Shown piece after piece: positions 26,408-35,925 of a DNA stretch of 64,000 nt. The notes beneath the pieces are model-generated. The model did not search any database and was not told the DNA's origin. It was given only the letters and a program-made list of their open reading frames with translations. The DNA comes from Coriobacteriaceae bacterium AM48-5. Lineage in GTDB: Bacteria; Actinomycetota; Coriobacteriia; Coriobacteriales; Coriobacteriaceae. Location of the stretch: NCBI GenBank assembly GCA_027669525.1, contig JAQEDJ010000001.1:1-64000 (forward strand). The letters run 5' to 3'. The stretch's first letter is position 1. Each line of letters begins with the position of its first letter. Made by a program: the position numbers and the translations under genes.

Positions 26408-28899
26408 TTAGCTAATTCCCACAAACATGCAGCCCGAGGTCGCCCCGCGCAGGCGGGCGGCCGGCTTGCGGCCGGCTTGAGCCGCCTCGACAGCGCGACG
26501 GACGCGAGCGACGGCACGGCCAATCTCATCGGCCTCGAGCAGCGTTCCGTCCACCATGAGACGACGGACGCCGGCATCGAGCAGCTGTGGTACCTGCGGC
26601 GTAAGGTCGATGGGGTAGGCGTCGTACAAGCGAGAGCGGCCATGGATGTCGGTGCGGACGGGCATGACCTTTCCGTCGATATTCTTGAGCGAGAGCTTGC
26701 GGGCACGCAGACGGCAGTTGGCACAATCGTGGATGCAGCCGTTGGCAACCTGCAGAATGCAATGCTCGCTTGTCATGACGCGCGGGCGGCCAAAGACGGT
26801 GATGCCCAGAGCCGCGGGCGCGGCGGCGCCGAGCGAGACAATCTCGTCGAGCGTGATCTCGGGCGAGAGCCAAAACGCACCGGCTCCGCGCTCGGCAAGC
26901 GCTTCCATGCAGGGCGTGTTGTGAACCGGCAGGCAAGAGCGAATTTCGGCCGTGGCGCCAACCTGGGCGGCCAGGGCAAGCTCGGAGATATTGCCGACGG
27001 CGACGGTGGCTCCGGCATTGATCAAGGGATCGACGCGCTCGTGGTCGGCGGCGCGGCAGACCTCGTCGAGTACGGGCACGATACCCTGCTCAAATGCATC
27101 GGCAGGGGAGAGCTCGGCCGCATCGAGTACGTCGGTGGTCATGTAGATGCGCGTGGCGCCTTCGGCACGAGCGGCCTCGGCGGCGTCGAGCGACGTGACG
27201 GTGGCGCAGATCTGCGGCTCATCGCGGTAGTGCTCGGGCATAGGGCGCGTACATTTGTCGAGCACCGGCAACTCGAGCGTTTTCGCGCGCTCCTCGTAGG
27301 GTGCCAGAATGGCCTCTTCCAGCGCCTTGCAAGCGGCGGCGCGCACCTTATGCACGGCGGAGAAGCCCATACCGCAGCCGGCGTCGAGCGAAACGTCAAA
27401 GCTCGCTGCCTCAAAGGGCGAGGAGCCCATGCGGCCCACATGCTCAACCAGGTCTGCCGCCTCGACGGCGCGGGTCTTGGCGGCCTCGACGGTGAAGCCC
27501 GTGGCGGTGGCGGTGAGCACGGGGTTGTCACAGCAGGTGAGAGTGACAGTAAACGGCTCGCCCAGACGCGCCACGACGGACACATCAACAGCTCGGCGGC
27601 GCAGCACATCGCGCTTGAGCGCGGCGCCGGCGGCGTCGATGGCACGCTGACTGCGAATCACGCGGACGCGGCAGCCCTCGGGCATGCTGCGGGCACGCGA
27701 CATTCGATGATGTCACCGGCGGCGGCATCATCGGCGGCAATAGTGGTTAGGAACTGGTCAAACTCGTTATCGTGGCGAAGCTCCAGCAGGTCGCCCTTGC
27801 CCACGGGCTCAAACAGCTCAATGCGGGCGATGGCGGCGCGGCGACGGCGGTCGTCGGGCTTGAGGCCGCGCACATCGCGGTTGGCCGGGCGGCTGCCCAG
27901 CACCGTGCCCACGATCTGGCCGCGGTTGTTGGAACGCTCATAGCTCATCATCTCGTCGCCCGAGGTGCCGTCCTGATAGGCGTGCGTAAAGTCGCGGTTA
28001 AAGCAGCGCTTGAGTTGACGCTGGCGAGCGGCGTCCTCGTGCTTATCAACGGCGACCCCGGCCAGCATGTCATCGATTTGATGACGATACACATCGACGA
28101 TGGAGTACACGTAATCGGGCGCCTTCATGCGGCCCTCGAGCTTGAGCGATGCGGCGCCGGCGTCATACAGACGGCGAACGAGCTGCGAAGTGTTGGTGTC
28201 GCGCGGGCATAGAGCGCGCTCGCGTCCGGCAGGGGAGAGCGTGCGTCCGTTCTCGTCGATCAGCTCGTAGGGCAGGCGGCAGGGCTGGGCGCACATGCCG
28301 CGGTTGGCCGATCGCCCCGCCATGGCAAAGCTCGAAAGCAGGCACAGGCCCGAGTAGCAAAAGCAGATGGCGCCGTGGCTAAAGACCTCAAGGTCCACAT
28401 CGGGCGCGGCGTCGTGAATGGTGGCAATTTCGTCGATGGAAAGCTCGCGCGAGAGAGTCACGCGGTCGGCGCTCTGCTCGCGGCACCAAAGGGTTCCGCG
28501 GTCGTCGTGGATGTTTGCTTGGGTTGAGATGTGCGTCTCGATGCCGGGCATCGTGCGCTTGACCTCAAAGAACAGGCCCCAGTCCTGGATGATAAAGGCG
28601 TCGGCGCCCAACGTGGAGCAGCGGTGGATGAGTTGCAACGCATCGCCCATCTCGGACTGCTTGATGACGATGTTGACCGTGACGTAGACGCGCGACCCGG
28701 CTAGATGCGCGGCGCGGCAGGCTTGCTCAAAGGCCTCGTCGGTAAAGTTGGTGGCCTTGCGGCGGGCGTTGAAGCTGCCCATGCCGCAGTAGATGGCGTC
28801 TGCCCCGGCGGCGAGTGCGGCGGCAAAGGGCTCGGGCCCTCCGGCGGGCGCCAAAAGCTCGGGTCTGCGGTTGGTGGTTCGACTGGCGGTTGCGGTCAT
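26408..28899 (-). CDS. U32 family peptidase with C-terminal DUF3656-like region (frame broken near 27700)
   Basis: The N-terminal half starts with PELLAPAGGPEPFAAALAAGADAIYCGMG and contains the Cys-rich U32 signature CFCYSGLCLLSSFAMAGRSANRGMCAQPCR near residues 190-220. The second half continues in another frame from about 27700 (EGCRVRVIRSQRAIDAAGAAL) to VTSEHCILQVANGCIHDCANCRLR near the end. Together they make one protein of about 830 residues, like long U32/RlhA relatives involved in RNA modification or collagen-type proteolysis. The function of this long form is uncertain. One missing base joins the halves. Confidence 0.82.
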
Positions 28900-29274
28900 A
28901 TCCTGCCTTTCAAAATGCTCAGATATTCAAAAGTATAGTGGTGCTGTTGCGGCGGACGAGCCTGTGGTCCAAGCAGGATAAAGTCTTCAGCAGCCCTTGC
29001 AGCAAAAATGAACCGTTTCTCTCCGTCCCCTATGGATCACCTGATCGGCTGGGGACGGAGGGAACGGATCGTTTTGAGCTTCACCGTCCGGTCGCGCCGT
29101 TCAGAGGCCGACAGACGCCGTTGGGCGATAAAATATTCTCGCAACGTGATAATAATCTTGCATCGCGCGGAAACCTTGAGTGCTATCCCAATCAAGCGCG
29201 GTGTTCAGACCGAACTGTGCCTCCCGGTGTGAACGCCGCGCTCACGCTCTCTATTTGATCGTAAGGAGAAAAAC
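28900..29274. promoter_or_regulatory. Divergent control region between the U32 gene and ridA
   Basis: There is no gene here. A long imperfect hairpin lies at about 29009-29074 (CTCCGTCCCC/GGGGACGGAG with outer AACGG arms). A GTAAGGAG site at 29262-29269 serves ridA. Promoters must run both ways, but I could not fix the -10/-35 boxes with confidence. Confidence 0.4.
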
Positions 29275-29651
29275 ATGAGCAAGACCGTCGTGTCTTCCGA
29301 TAACGCACCTGCAGCCATCGGCCCGTATTCCCCCGGCATCCAGACCGGCAACATGGTGTTCCTGTCCGGCCAGCTGGGCATCGACCCCGCAACCGGCAAG
29401 ATGCCCGAGGGCGTCGAAGCCAGGCTAAGCAGTCCCTTGCTAACGTCGAGGCCCTGCTGACCGCTGCCGGCGCCACCTTTGCCGATGTCGTCAAGACCAC
29501 GGTCTACCTGGCCGACATCGCCGACTTCGCTGCCGTGAACGAGATTTATGCCTCCAAGTTTGAGGCTCCGTTCCCTGCGCGCAGCGCCTTCCAGGTTGCC
29601 GCCCTTCCGGCCGGCGGTCTGGTCGAGATCGAGGTCGTCGCCGCTCTCTAG
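29275..29651 (+). CDS. ridA: RidA family reactive-intermediate deaminase (frame broken near 29423)
   Basis: The sequence has [34 protein letters not shown], and [28 protein letters not shown] with the conserved substrate-binding Arg. RidA hydrolyses enamine/imine intermediates such as 2-aminoacrylate. One C is missing near 29423 (GCCCAGG to GCCAGG); restored it reads [15 protein letters not shown]. Diaminopropionate ammonia-lyase (ygeX, 46245) yields 2-aminoacrylate, so a functional link with the purine cluster is plausible. Confidence 0.9.
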
Positions 29652-29680
29652 GGCGTTGGCAACAACTAAACATGGCATGC

Positions 29681-29715
29681 AAAAAGACCCTGCGGTGCGA
29701 GCTGCAGGGTCTTTT
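29681..29715 (+). terminator. Terminator after ridA
   Basis: AAAAGACCCTGC pairs with GCAGGGTCTTTT. The A-run and T-run make it potentially bidirectional, also serving the convergent YheO-type regulator. Confidence 0.85.
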
Positions 29716-29765
29716 GTCAAGTGACGGATCGCATGTGGAGCCACCAAGGGCAGTCTTTTTGTTTG

Positions 29766-30422
29766 TTAGCCTTCCTTGCGAACTTTTTGCAGGTAGCGGT
29801 AGACGCTGGGCTCCGAGATGCCCAGCGCGGTGGCGGCGCAGGCCACGGCGCCCTTGAGCATGAACACCCCGTTGCCGTTGAGGTGGCGAATGACGTCCAC
29901 GCGGTCGCTCTGGCCAAGCGACGCTACATCCAGCCCGCGCGCGCTCAGCAACTCGGCAATGCTGCGGTCGATGAGCTCCTGCGTAGATTCCGAAAGGCTT
30001 TCGACCTCGATAGGGGCGGGCTCCGTGCGCGTCGGCGCCGCGTCGAAGCAGGCCATGAGCTGCTGTGCCATGGCGTTGATGGAGCGTACCGTGGAAAGAT
30101 CGGTGTTGACGCAGAGCATACCGACGATCTCGTCATTCTCGCGGATAAAGTACGTCGCTGACTCCAACGTCTTGCCGCCGGCACCGCGCCCCTCGTAGCC
30201 CGTAATAAACGGCAGGTCGCGATACTTGGCGTCGTGCATGATCTTGAGTGCCAGATCGGTGGCGGGACCGCCGACCTTGCGGCCGCTCACGATGCCGTTG
30301 CGAATATCGACGATGGCGTGGTCGGGATCCGAGAAATCGTGCAGCACGATTTCGCTGTTTTTGCCGAGTATCTGCTCCAGAAAATCGACCATCGGCAAAA
30401 AGCGACGTACGGTCTCGTTCAC
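29766..30422 (-). CDS. YheO/DauR-type transcriptional regulator (first copy)
   Basis: An N-terminal PAS-like YheO domain is visible (FLEQILGKNSEIVLHDFSDPDHAIVDIRNGIVSGRKVGGPATD). A C-terminal HTH follows (LNGNGVFMLKGAVACAATALGISEPSVYRYLQKVRK). GTG at 30422 gives MNETVRRFLP and has GGAGTTGCCC upstream; the open frame begins further up at 30473. Relatives control amino acid or purine catabolism genes. It is divergent from the NCS2 permease gene, its likely target. Confidence 0.85.
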   Translation of the reverse strand: MNETVRRFLPMVDFLEQILGKNSEIVLHDFSDPDHAIVDIRNGIVSGRKVGGPATDLALKIMHDAKYRDLPFITGYEGRGAGGKTLESATYFIRENDEIVGMLCVNTDLSTVRSINAMAQQLMACFDAAPTRTEPAPIEVESLSESTQELIDRSIAELLSARGLDVASLGQSDRVDVIRHLNGNGVFMLKGAVACAATALGISEPSVYRYLQKVRKEG

Positions 30423-30774
30423 GGGCAACTCCTTTGGATGAAATCGGAAATGATCATAACAATTTTTTCTCATGGTAACACGGTGTCTATTGACTCACAT
30501 ATTCGCAGGTACATTGCGTAATACAGATGAGCGGTAGGTATTTGGCGGTAAACGGTCGACCAAAAGAAAAGTTAGATGTAATTTTGAACAGACACTTTCT
30601 TGACCTGCGGAAATGCATTATCTCAGCTGAAGAATAGTCTGATAACAAAAAATTATTATTGAGAATGAGAATCATCTTTAATACGATATGCAACGAAGGC
30701 ACAACCTCAACCCCGCACTGCGTCACAATAGAGCGTTAGATGCGAAAATAACTATTTCGAGGATTGGTGGTCAA
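30423..30774 (+). promoter_or_regulatory. Divergent control region with a permease promoter
   Basis: TTGAGA at 30659, 17 bases, then TACGAT at 30682 form a fair promoter toward the permease. The -35/spacer overlaps TGAGAATGAGAATCATCT, which resembles a Fur box, though the match is imperfect and may be accidental. The AT-rich stretch 30580-30690 is unlike the neighbouring coding DNA. Confidence 0.4.
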
Positions 30775-32169
30775 ATGACCCAGGAGACGGTTACGAACGG
30801 CACTGAAGCCCTGTTCACTCGCGAAGGCATGCCTCCCGTTAAGGAAATGATCCCGTGTGCCCTTCAGCACGTACTGGCATCGTTTGCCGGCATCATTACC
30901 CCGGCGGTCATCATGGCCGGCGTCTACGGCTTTAATAGCCAGCAGAGCACCGACATCATTCAGGTTGCGCTCATTCTTTCGGCAATCGACACGGCCCTTC
31001 AGGCCTTCGCTCCCTTCCGTCGCATCGGCGGCGGCCTGCCCATCGTCATGGGCGTTTCGTTCGCGTTCCTGCCGGCCCTGCAGGCCATGGGTGCCTCGGG
31101 CTTTAGCTTTGGTGCGCTGCTGGGCGGCGAGATCGTCGGCGGCGCCGTCGCGGTCCTCTTTGGTCTGGCCTACAGCAAGATCAAGTGGCTGTTCCCGCCC
31201 GTCGTGACCGGTACGGTCATCTTCTCCATCGGCGTTTCGCTGTATCCCACGGCCGTCAAGTATATGGCCGGCGGTATGGGTACGCCGCTGTGGGGCACCC
31301 CGCAGGCCTGGTGCGTCGCTCTTATCACCTTCGCCGTGGTCTTTGCGCTCGCCAACTTTGGCAAGGGCACGCTCAAGCTGGGATCCGTGTTCTTTGGCAT
31401 GATCGTTGGCATGATCGTCTCCATCCCCTTTGGCATGATCGACTTCTCCAGCGTCGCCACCGCTCAGGTCTCCGCCCTTCCCAAGCTCATGCCCTACGCG
31501 CTCGAGTTTGATCCCGAGGTCTGCATTACCCTCGCCGTCGTGTTTCCCATGGTTGCTATTCAGGTTATCGGTGACGTCTCCGCCGCCTGCCTGGGCTCCA
31601 TCGACCGTATGCCCACCGAGCGCGAGCTCTCCGGCGCTATCGTGTCCCAGGGCCTCACCTCTATGGTCGGCGGCCTGCTGGGCGGTCTTCCCACCAGCGC
31701 CCTTGGCCAGAACGTGGGCATCATCTGCTCCAACAAGGTCGTCAACAAGTGGGTCTTTGTGATCATCGCGGCCGTCTTTGCCATCGCCGGTCTGTTCCCG
31801 CAGCTCTCTGCCGTCCTTTCCGCTATCCCGCAGCCCGTCATCGGCGGCGCGACCGTCGGCGTCTTTGGCACCATTACCATGAACGGCGTGCGCATGTTCA
31901 CCCGCGAGGGCCTCACGCAGCGCACTACCACCATCGTCGGTACCTCCGTCGTCTTTGGCCTGGGTATCTGGATGGCCAGCGGCTGCCTTGCCGGCGAGGG
32001 TATGCCCGCCTGGGTGTCCACCGTCATCGGCTCCAATGCCGTAACCCCCACCGCCATCATGGCCATTGTCCTTAACCTGATCCTTCCGCAGACGCCGGTC
32101 GTGGCTCAGCACATCGATGCTGCCAAGGACGCTGCCGTGGATCTGGTCTTGCCCGAGAGCAAGAAGTAA
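30775..32169 (+). CDS. NCS2 family nucleobase permease (xanthine/uracil/urate type)
   Basis: The 464-residue membrane protein has about twelve to fourteen hydrophobic segments. It carries NCS2 features: the QHVLASFAGIITPAVIMAG segment, VTGTVIFSIGVSLYP, and GGLPTSALGQNVGIICSNKV as the substrate-site region. The ATG at 30775 is preceded by GAGGATTGG. The adjacent ssnA remnant and the purine genes from 45314 suggest xanthine or urate as substrate; this is inference. Confidence 0.88.
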   Translation: MTQETVTNGTEALFTREGMPPVKEMIPCALQHVLASFAGIITPAVIMAGVYGFNSQQSTDIIQVALILSAIDTALQAFAPFRRIGGGLPIVMGVSFAFLPALQAMGASGFSFGALLGGEIVGGAVAVLFGLAYSKIKWLFPPVVTGTVIFSIGVSLYPTAVKYMAGGMGTPLWGTPQAWCVALITFAVVFALANFGKGTLKLGSVFFGMIVGMIVSIPFGMIDFSSVATAQVSALPKLMPYALEFDPEVCITLAVVFPMVAIQVIGDVSAACLGSIDRMPTERELSGAIVSQGLTSMVGGLLGGLPTSALGQNVGIICSNKVVNKWVFVIIAAVFAIAGLFPQLSAVLSAIPQPVIGGATVGVFGTITMNGVRMFTREGLTQRTTTIVGTSVVFGLGIWMASGCLAGEGMPAWVSTVIGSNAVTPTAIMAIVLNLILPQTPVVAQHIDAAKDAAVDLVLPESKK

Positions 32170-32177
32170 TCAATTCG

Positions 32178-32341
32178 GTGCTATTCGTCGGCGGACGCAT
32201 CGCCTCGTCCGCCGACGTAGGTCCGAGCGCGAGCTCAAAGCCAAGTACCCGGATGCCGAATGCGTAGATGTCCGAGGTAGCCTCATCAAGCCCGGACTTA
32301 TCAACTGCAATACCCACAGGATGTATGTTCGTTCACGATGA
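32178..32341 (+). pseudogene. ssnA: ssnA-like amidohydrolase remnant
   Basis: The stretch starts GTG CTA TTC GTC GGC GGA (VLFVGGRIAS) and, in a shifted frame, continues ELKAKYPDAECVDVRGSLIKPGLINCNTHRMY. This matches the start of SsnA-type aminohydrolases (ELKAKYPDAE...MPGLINxHTH). About 25 residues between the two parts are missing, the metal-binding HTH is changed to NTH, and the rest of the gene is absent. It ends at the accessory island, so it is a true remnant, not a sequencing break. Confidence 0.65.
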
Positions 32342-32380
32342 TGCAGCGAGCGCCTCTTGCGGGTGCGACGGTTGTCGAAT

Positions 32381-32434
32381 TACGTTATAGCTAGCTATAT
32401 TATAGGAAGGTATAATATAGCTAGCTATAACGTA
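32381..32434. repeat. Perfect inverted repeat upstream of the first ATPase gene
   Basis: Twenty-four-base arms 32381-32404 and 32411-32434 are perfect reverse complements around GGAAGG. Each arm contains the self-complementary TATAGCTAGCTATA. It ends 16 bases before the ATG at 32451 and abuts the ribosome site AAAGGAAGG, so a bound protein would block expression. Confidence 0.9.
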
Positions 32435-32450
32435 AAGGAAGGATGGCTCT

Positions 32451-33842
32451 ATGTTTATCGGAAGAACAGCGGAAATGTCCGAGCTCAATCGACTGTATGG
32501 TACGGGCTCCTTTGAGATGCCTGTGATTTACGGCCGCCGTCGCGTAGGTAAAACGCGCCTTATCACAGAGTTCATCCAAGGCAAGAAGGCCATTTACTTT
32601 CAAGCTCGTCGTAGCAATGCAGAGGCAAACCTGCACGGCTTTAGCCAGGCAATACTTGCAAGCTCGGTTGGTGCTGCAGGCGTGTCGTTTCGTAGTTTTG
32701 ACGAGGCGTTCGATGCATTGGCCACCATGGCCCGCACGGAACGTTTGATTGTCGTGATTGACGAGTATCCCTATCTCGCCCGATCGAATCCCGAGATCAG
32801 CTCGTTGCTGCAAGACAAGATCGATCACATGTACAAAGAGACCAAGCTCATGCTTATCCTGTGCGGCTCGTCTCTTTCGTTTATGGAGGAACAGGTGTTG
32901 GGCTACGAGAGCCCGCTATACGGTAGGCGTACGGCCCAGTTTAAGATCATGCCGCTCGATTTTATGACGACCCTCGGCCTGTGGCAGAGCATGAGTCGCG
33001 AAGACGCTGCAGTTTGCTATGGCATGACGGGCGGCATTCCTGCATATATCGAGAAAGTCGATCCTGCCGCACCGCTCAAGGACAACATCAAACGTCTTTT
33101 TCTTACTCCTACGGGCTATCTCTTTGAGGAACCGAGTAACCTGCTGTTGCAAGAGTGCCGCAATCCCGAGCAATATGATGCGATCGTGCAAGCAATTGCT
33201 CAGGGGCGCTTGAGAATCTCGGAGATTGCGAGCTCTACGGGAATCCCTGCGAGTAACGTAAAGAGCTATGTGGATAAGCTGGCGTCGCTTGGGATTGTCG
33301 AGCGCGAGCTGCCCCTAAACGAGACGAGCAATAAGCGGGCCGTGTATCTGCTGAGCGACCAGATGTTTAGGTTCTGGTACAAGTTTGTGCCGCAGAACAT
33401 CGGGCTGATTCAAAACGATATGGCCGAGATGGCGTATAAGCGCATTGAGCCGCACGTGTCGGATTACATGGGCACGGTCTTTGAGCTTATATGCAGGCAG
33501 TATGTGTACGAACTCGCGCGGGCGGGCCAACTCGATGTGGTTCCGGCGAACGTCGGGCGCTGGTGGGGGACGGATAATCGCACGCATACGCAGGAAGAAA
33601 TCGACTTGATTGTTGACGATGGCGAGGGCACTGCGCTGTTTGCGGAGTGCAAATGGCGCAATGAACCGGTGGGCGAAGACGTGCTGCAAAAGCTCGTGCA
33701 CCGAAGCGAGCTCTTAAGACGGCAACATAAAAGCTACGTGATCTTCTTGAAGCGTGGCTTTACGCAAGGATGTCAGGAAGCTGCGGCGAGCAGGGGAGAT
33801 ACCAAGCTGATTTCGTTTGCCGAGATGTGCGAGCGGAGATAA
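32451..33842 (+). CDS. AAA ATPase with DUF234 nuclease-like domain
   Basis: The 463-residue protein has Walker A YGRRRVGKT near residue 28, Walker B LIVVIDEYPYL near 98 and a sensor-like LILCGSS. After about residue 230 there is a winged-helix segment (RISEIASSTGIPASNVKSYVDKLASLGIVER), then the DUF234 domain with EIDLIVD...LFAECKW (about 381-402), a D-x-ExK nuclease-like pattern. It belongs to the ATPase_2/DUF234 family found widely in gut bacteria and archaea, with no settled function. The perfect palindrome just upstream suggests autoregulation. No frame breaks. Confidence 0.87.
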   Translation: MFIGRTAEMSELNRLYGTGSFEMPVIYGRRRVGKTRLITEFIQGKKAIYFQARRSNAEANLHGFSQAILASSVGAAGVSFRSFDEAFDALATMARTERLIVVIDEYPYLARSNPEISSLLQDKIDHMYKETKLMLILCGSSLSFMEEQVLGYESPLYGRRTAQFKIMPLDFMTTLGLWQSMSREDAAVCYGMTGGIPAYIEKVDPAAPLKDNIKRLFLTPTGYLFEEPSNLLLQECRNPEQYDAIVQAIAQGRLRISEIASSTGIPASNVKSYVDKLASLGIVERELPLNETSNKRAVYLLSDQMFRFWYKFVPQNIGLIQNDMAEMAYKRIEPHVSDYMGTVFELICRQYVYELARAGQLDVVPANVGRWWGTDNRTHTQEEIDLIVDDGEGTALFAECKWRNEPVGEDVLQKLVHRSELLRRQHKSYVIFLKRGFTQGCQEAAASRGDTKLISFAEMCERR

Positions 33843-34035
33843 CCAAGCGCGCTCTGATGTGATGCTCGGAATGGGTTGCGCTTTCCGGATCGCCCTTCAA
33901 GCGGAAGCTCATATGTTCAAGAAATGGGAGGCAGCTCATCGCGAGCCGGGGCCTTTTGTTTGGAGCGGAGGCGGCATCCCGGAATTCAGGCAATCCGGTG
34001 GTCAGGGGTTGAGCGAGCGTTGCGCTAAGGATGCC

Positions 34036-34150
34036 AAGCGTAAAACCTTCAATGAAAATAGCGTAAAAACTGCATCTGTCATGGCGTAAAAACTACATTG
34101 AATGTAGCGTAAAATCAGCATTGAGAATGGCGTAATTTCGCATATCGCGT
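34036..34150 (+). repeat. Five direct repeats of 23 bases upstream of the second ATPase gene
   Basis: Units start at 34036, 34059, 34082, 34105 and 34128. Each begins AAGCGTAA, TAGCGTAA or TGGCGTAA, giving the shared core GCGTAA; most continue with AAA and a CATTGA-like half. The spacing is exactly 23 bases each time. The array ends 21 bases before the gene start. This iteron-like arrangement suggests cooperative binding of a protein. The rest of the gap 33843-34035 holds nothing I recognise. Confidence 0.85.
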
Positions 34151-34171
34151 GATAGAGAGGGACGGCCGTCT

Positions 34172-35467
34172 GTGGATGCACCAAAGAGATTGACCCAAAA
34201 GGGATATAGACCCCGGCTCATAGAGGAGCGCCTCGACACCCTTATGCGGGCGTTTGGCTGTGTGGAGATCAACGGCCCCAAATGGTGCGGCAAGACCTGG
34301 ACGGCGCTCTCTCGCTCGGCGAGCGTCTCCAGGCTCGATGAGCCTGCGCAGCGCGCGGCGGCAGAGGTCGACCCAAGCCTGGCGCTCATCGGCGATGCGC
34401 CACACCTGGTCGATGAATGGCAGGAGGTGCCCGAGGTTTGGGATGCCGCCCGGCGCTTCGTGGACGCGAGCGGCAACGAACGCGGGACACTTTTGCTCAC
34501 GGGATCGACCGCGCTCAAAAGCGAGGAGCGCAGCCATGTTCGTCATTCCGGCACGGGTAGGATCGCCCGTCTGTCAATGCGCCCCATGGCCCTGTGTGAG
34601 TCGGGCGACGGCGAGCCGCTCGTGTCACTGGCAAGCCTCTTTAAGGGCGAGGGTTTTGCCCCTCAGCGTTGCGAGAGCACGGTGGATGACGTCGCACGCT
34701 GGTGCTGCAGGGGCGGTTGGCCTGCAAACCTTGGGCTTTCGGAAGAGCTTGCGCGAGAGACGGCAAGCCAGTACGTGCACTCGGTGCTCGACGTCAACGT
34801 GCTGGATGAGGGCATGTCGCCCGAGCTTGCACACGGCCTTTTGCGAGCTCTTGCCATGAACGAGAGCCAGGCTGTCACGTACAAGACGCTCGTAAAGGAC
34901 GCCTCGTACGGTGAGGCGGGCCCCGACGAGAGGACCATCGCTGCGTACTTGGACCTCTTCAACAGGCTCAAGCTGACCGAGGACCTGTGCGGATGGGAGC
35001 CGCCCATGCGCTCGAAGGCCCGCGTTCGCGTGCGCCCCAAGCGCTACTTCTGTGACCCGTCACTTGCGGCGGCGTTGCTGGGGGCTACCCCCGAGCGGCT
35101 GCTTGGCGATATGCAAACGCTGGGGATGCTCTTTGAGAACCTTGTTCTGCGCGACGTGCGCGTGTTCCTTTCCACCTACGGCGGTGTTGACAACAGTGTC
35201 CATTATTTCCGAGATGAGAAGGGCCTTGAGGTTGATCTGATCGTTGAGCACGACGGGCGCTGGGGAGCCATCGAGGTCAAGCTGAGTGATGCGAAAGCAG
35301 ACGATGGAGCGAGAAATCTCAAGGCGCTGGAGAGGAAAGTGCTCTCCAATCCTGCCGCCCAGAATGCCGCGCCGGCGTTTTTGGCGGTCGTGGTTGGAAA
35401 GGGGAGCATTGCCTACACACGCGACGACGGCGTGGCGGTGATCCCCATGGCGGCACTTGGGGCGTAG
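34172..35467 (+). CDS. AAA_14 ATPase with DUF4143 nuclease-like domain (first of two)
   Basis: The 431-residue protein has Walker A NGPKWCGKTW near residue 33, Walker B HLVDEWQEVP near 87 and a TGSTAL sensor motif. The DUF4143 half includes RYFCDPSLAAALLG and the nuclease-like pair EVDLIVEHDGRWGAIEVKLS near 352-370. The start is GTG at 34172 or ATG at 34175, with AGAGAGGGA upstream. The family is abundant and uncharacterised. It has its own iteron-like array upstream. No frame breaks. Confidence 0.87.
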   Translation: MDAPKRLTQKGYRPRLIEERLDTLMRAFGCVEINGPKWCGKTWTALSRSASVSRLDEPAQRAAAEVDPSLALIGDAPHLVDEWQEVPEVWDAARRFVDASGNERGTLLLTGSTALKSEERSHVRHSGTGRIARLSMRPMALCESGDGEPLVSLASLFKGEGFAPQRCESTVDDVARWCCRGGWPANLGLSEELARETASQYVHSVLDVNVLDEGMSPELAHGLLRALAMNESQAVTYKTLVKDASYGEAGPDERTIAAYLDLFNRLKLTEDLCGWEPPMRSKARVRVRPKRYFCDPSLAAALLGATPERLLGDMQTLGMLFENLVLRDVRVFLSTYGGVDNSVHYFRDEKGLEVDLIVEHDGRWGAIEVKLSDAKADDGARNLKALERKVLSNPAAQNAAPAFLAVVVGKGSIAYTRDDGVAVIPMAALGA

Positions 35468-35925
35468 TGGTCTTGCGGGGCGTGCCGTGCTTCCTTTACC
35501 GAAAATCCATTTGGTAAACCAGATACTCGCGGATAGAATAAAGTCGACGGCAGCCCAAGTTCTGGAGAGCTGGGCAGCGCCGTTGCTTGGTCAAGAGGTC
35601 AGTGCCTTAATGGCAGCGACTTGTTATGCTTCGAATGCTGCTTGAGTGCCTCGGAAAGTTCGATAAGCGCCGTGAAGAGCGAGACCAAAGCAACCAAGAG
35701 CTCTACGAGCTCTGATGGGCCCGGGATGACCGCTGATTCAAGTCACCGGGCCTAAATCTTTTTCATGCATTTGAATAGAGCGGGCGACTCTCTTGGGGCG
35801 GTCTGTATGGCGTGCGACCGGCGCATGGCATTGCACCCCGCTTTTGTGTCCGCACGGGCGGCTATCCTTACGGCAATGTAGCCGCTTATGTAGCAAGCGG
35901 CAGGCAACGGAGAAAGGCCCTAACC
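35468..35925. other. Intergenic region with a terminator and a possible tiny peptide
   Basis: A terminator-like hairpin lies at about 35715-35765. On the minus strand, about 35606-35735, a short frame reads LVALVSLFTALIELSEALK followed by QHSKHNKSLPLRH and a stop. It looks like a small amphipathic or membrane peptide, but only a TTG start and no ribosome site are visible. The plus-strand open frame here has no recognisable content. Confidence 0.35.
35715..35765 (+). terminator. Terminator hairpin with a loop shared with 39412-39460
   Basis: GGCCCGG pairs with CCGGGCC around TGACCGCTGATTCAAGTCA, then AAATCTTTTT. The loop and part of the stem match the hairpin at 39412-39460 (TGGCCTCTGATACAAGTCG), suggesting a common origin. 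Confidence 0.7.

Noticed and set aside
26477..27943. Plus-strand open frame of 488 codons in the U32 gene region
   Set aside because: The minus strand holds the U32 Cys signature and conserved blocks; the plus-strand translation is featureless.
30659..30690. Fur box before the NCS2 permease
   Set aside because: The TGAGAATGAGAATCATCT match is partial and overlaps a promoter spacer; a purine permease is not an expected iron target. Noted only as a resemblance.
34036..34150. Plasmid or phage replication origin iterons
   Set aside because: No replication initiator, partition or integrase gene is nearby; the array lies at a promoter of an ATPase gene. Kept as an operator-like array.
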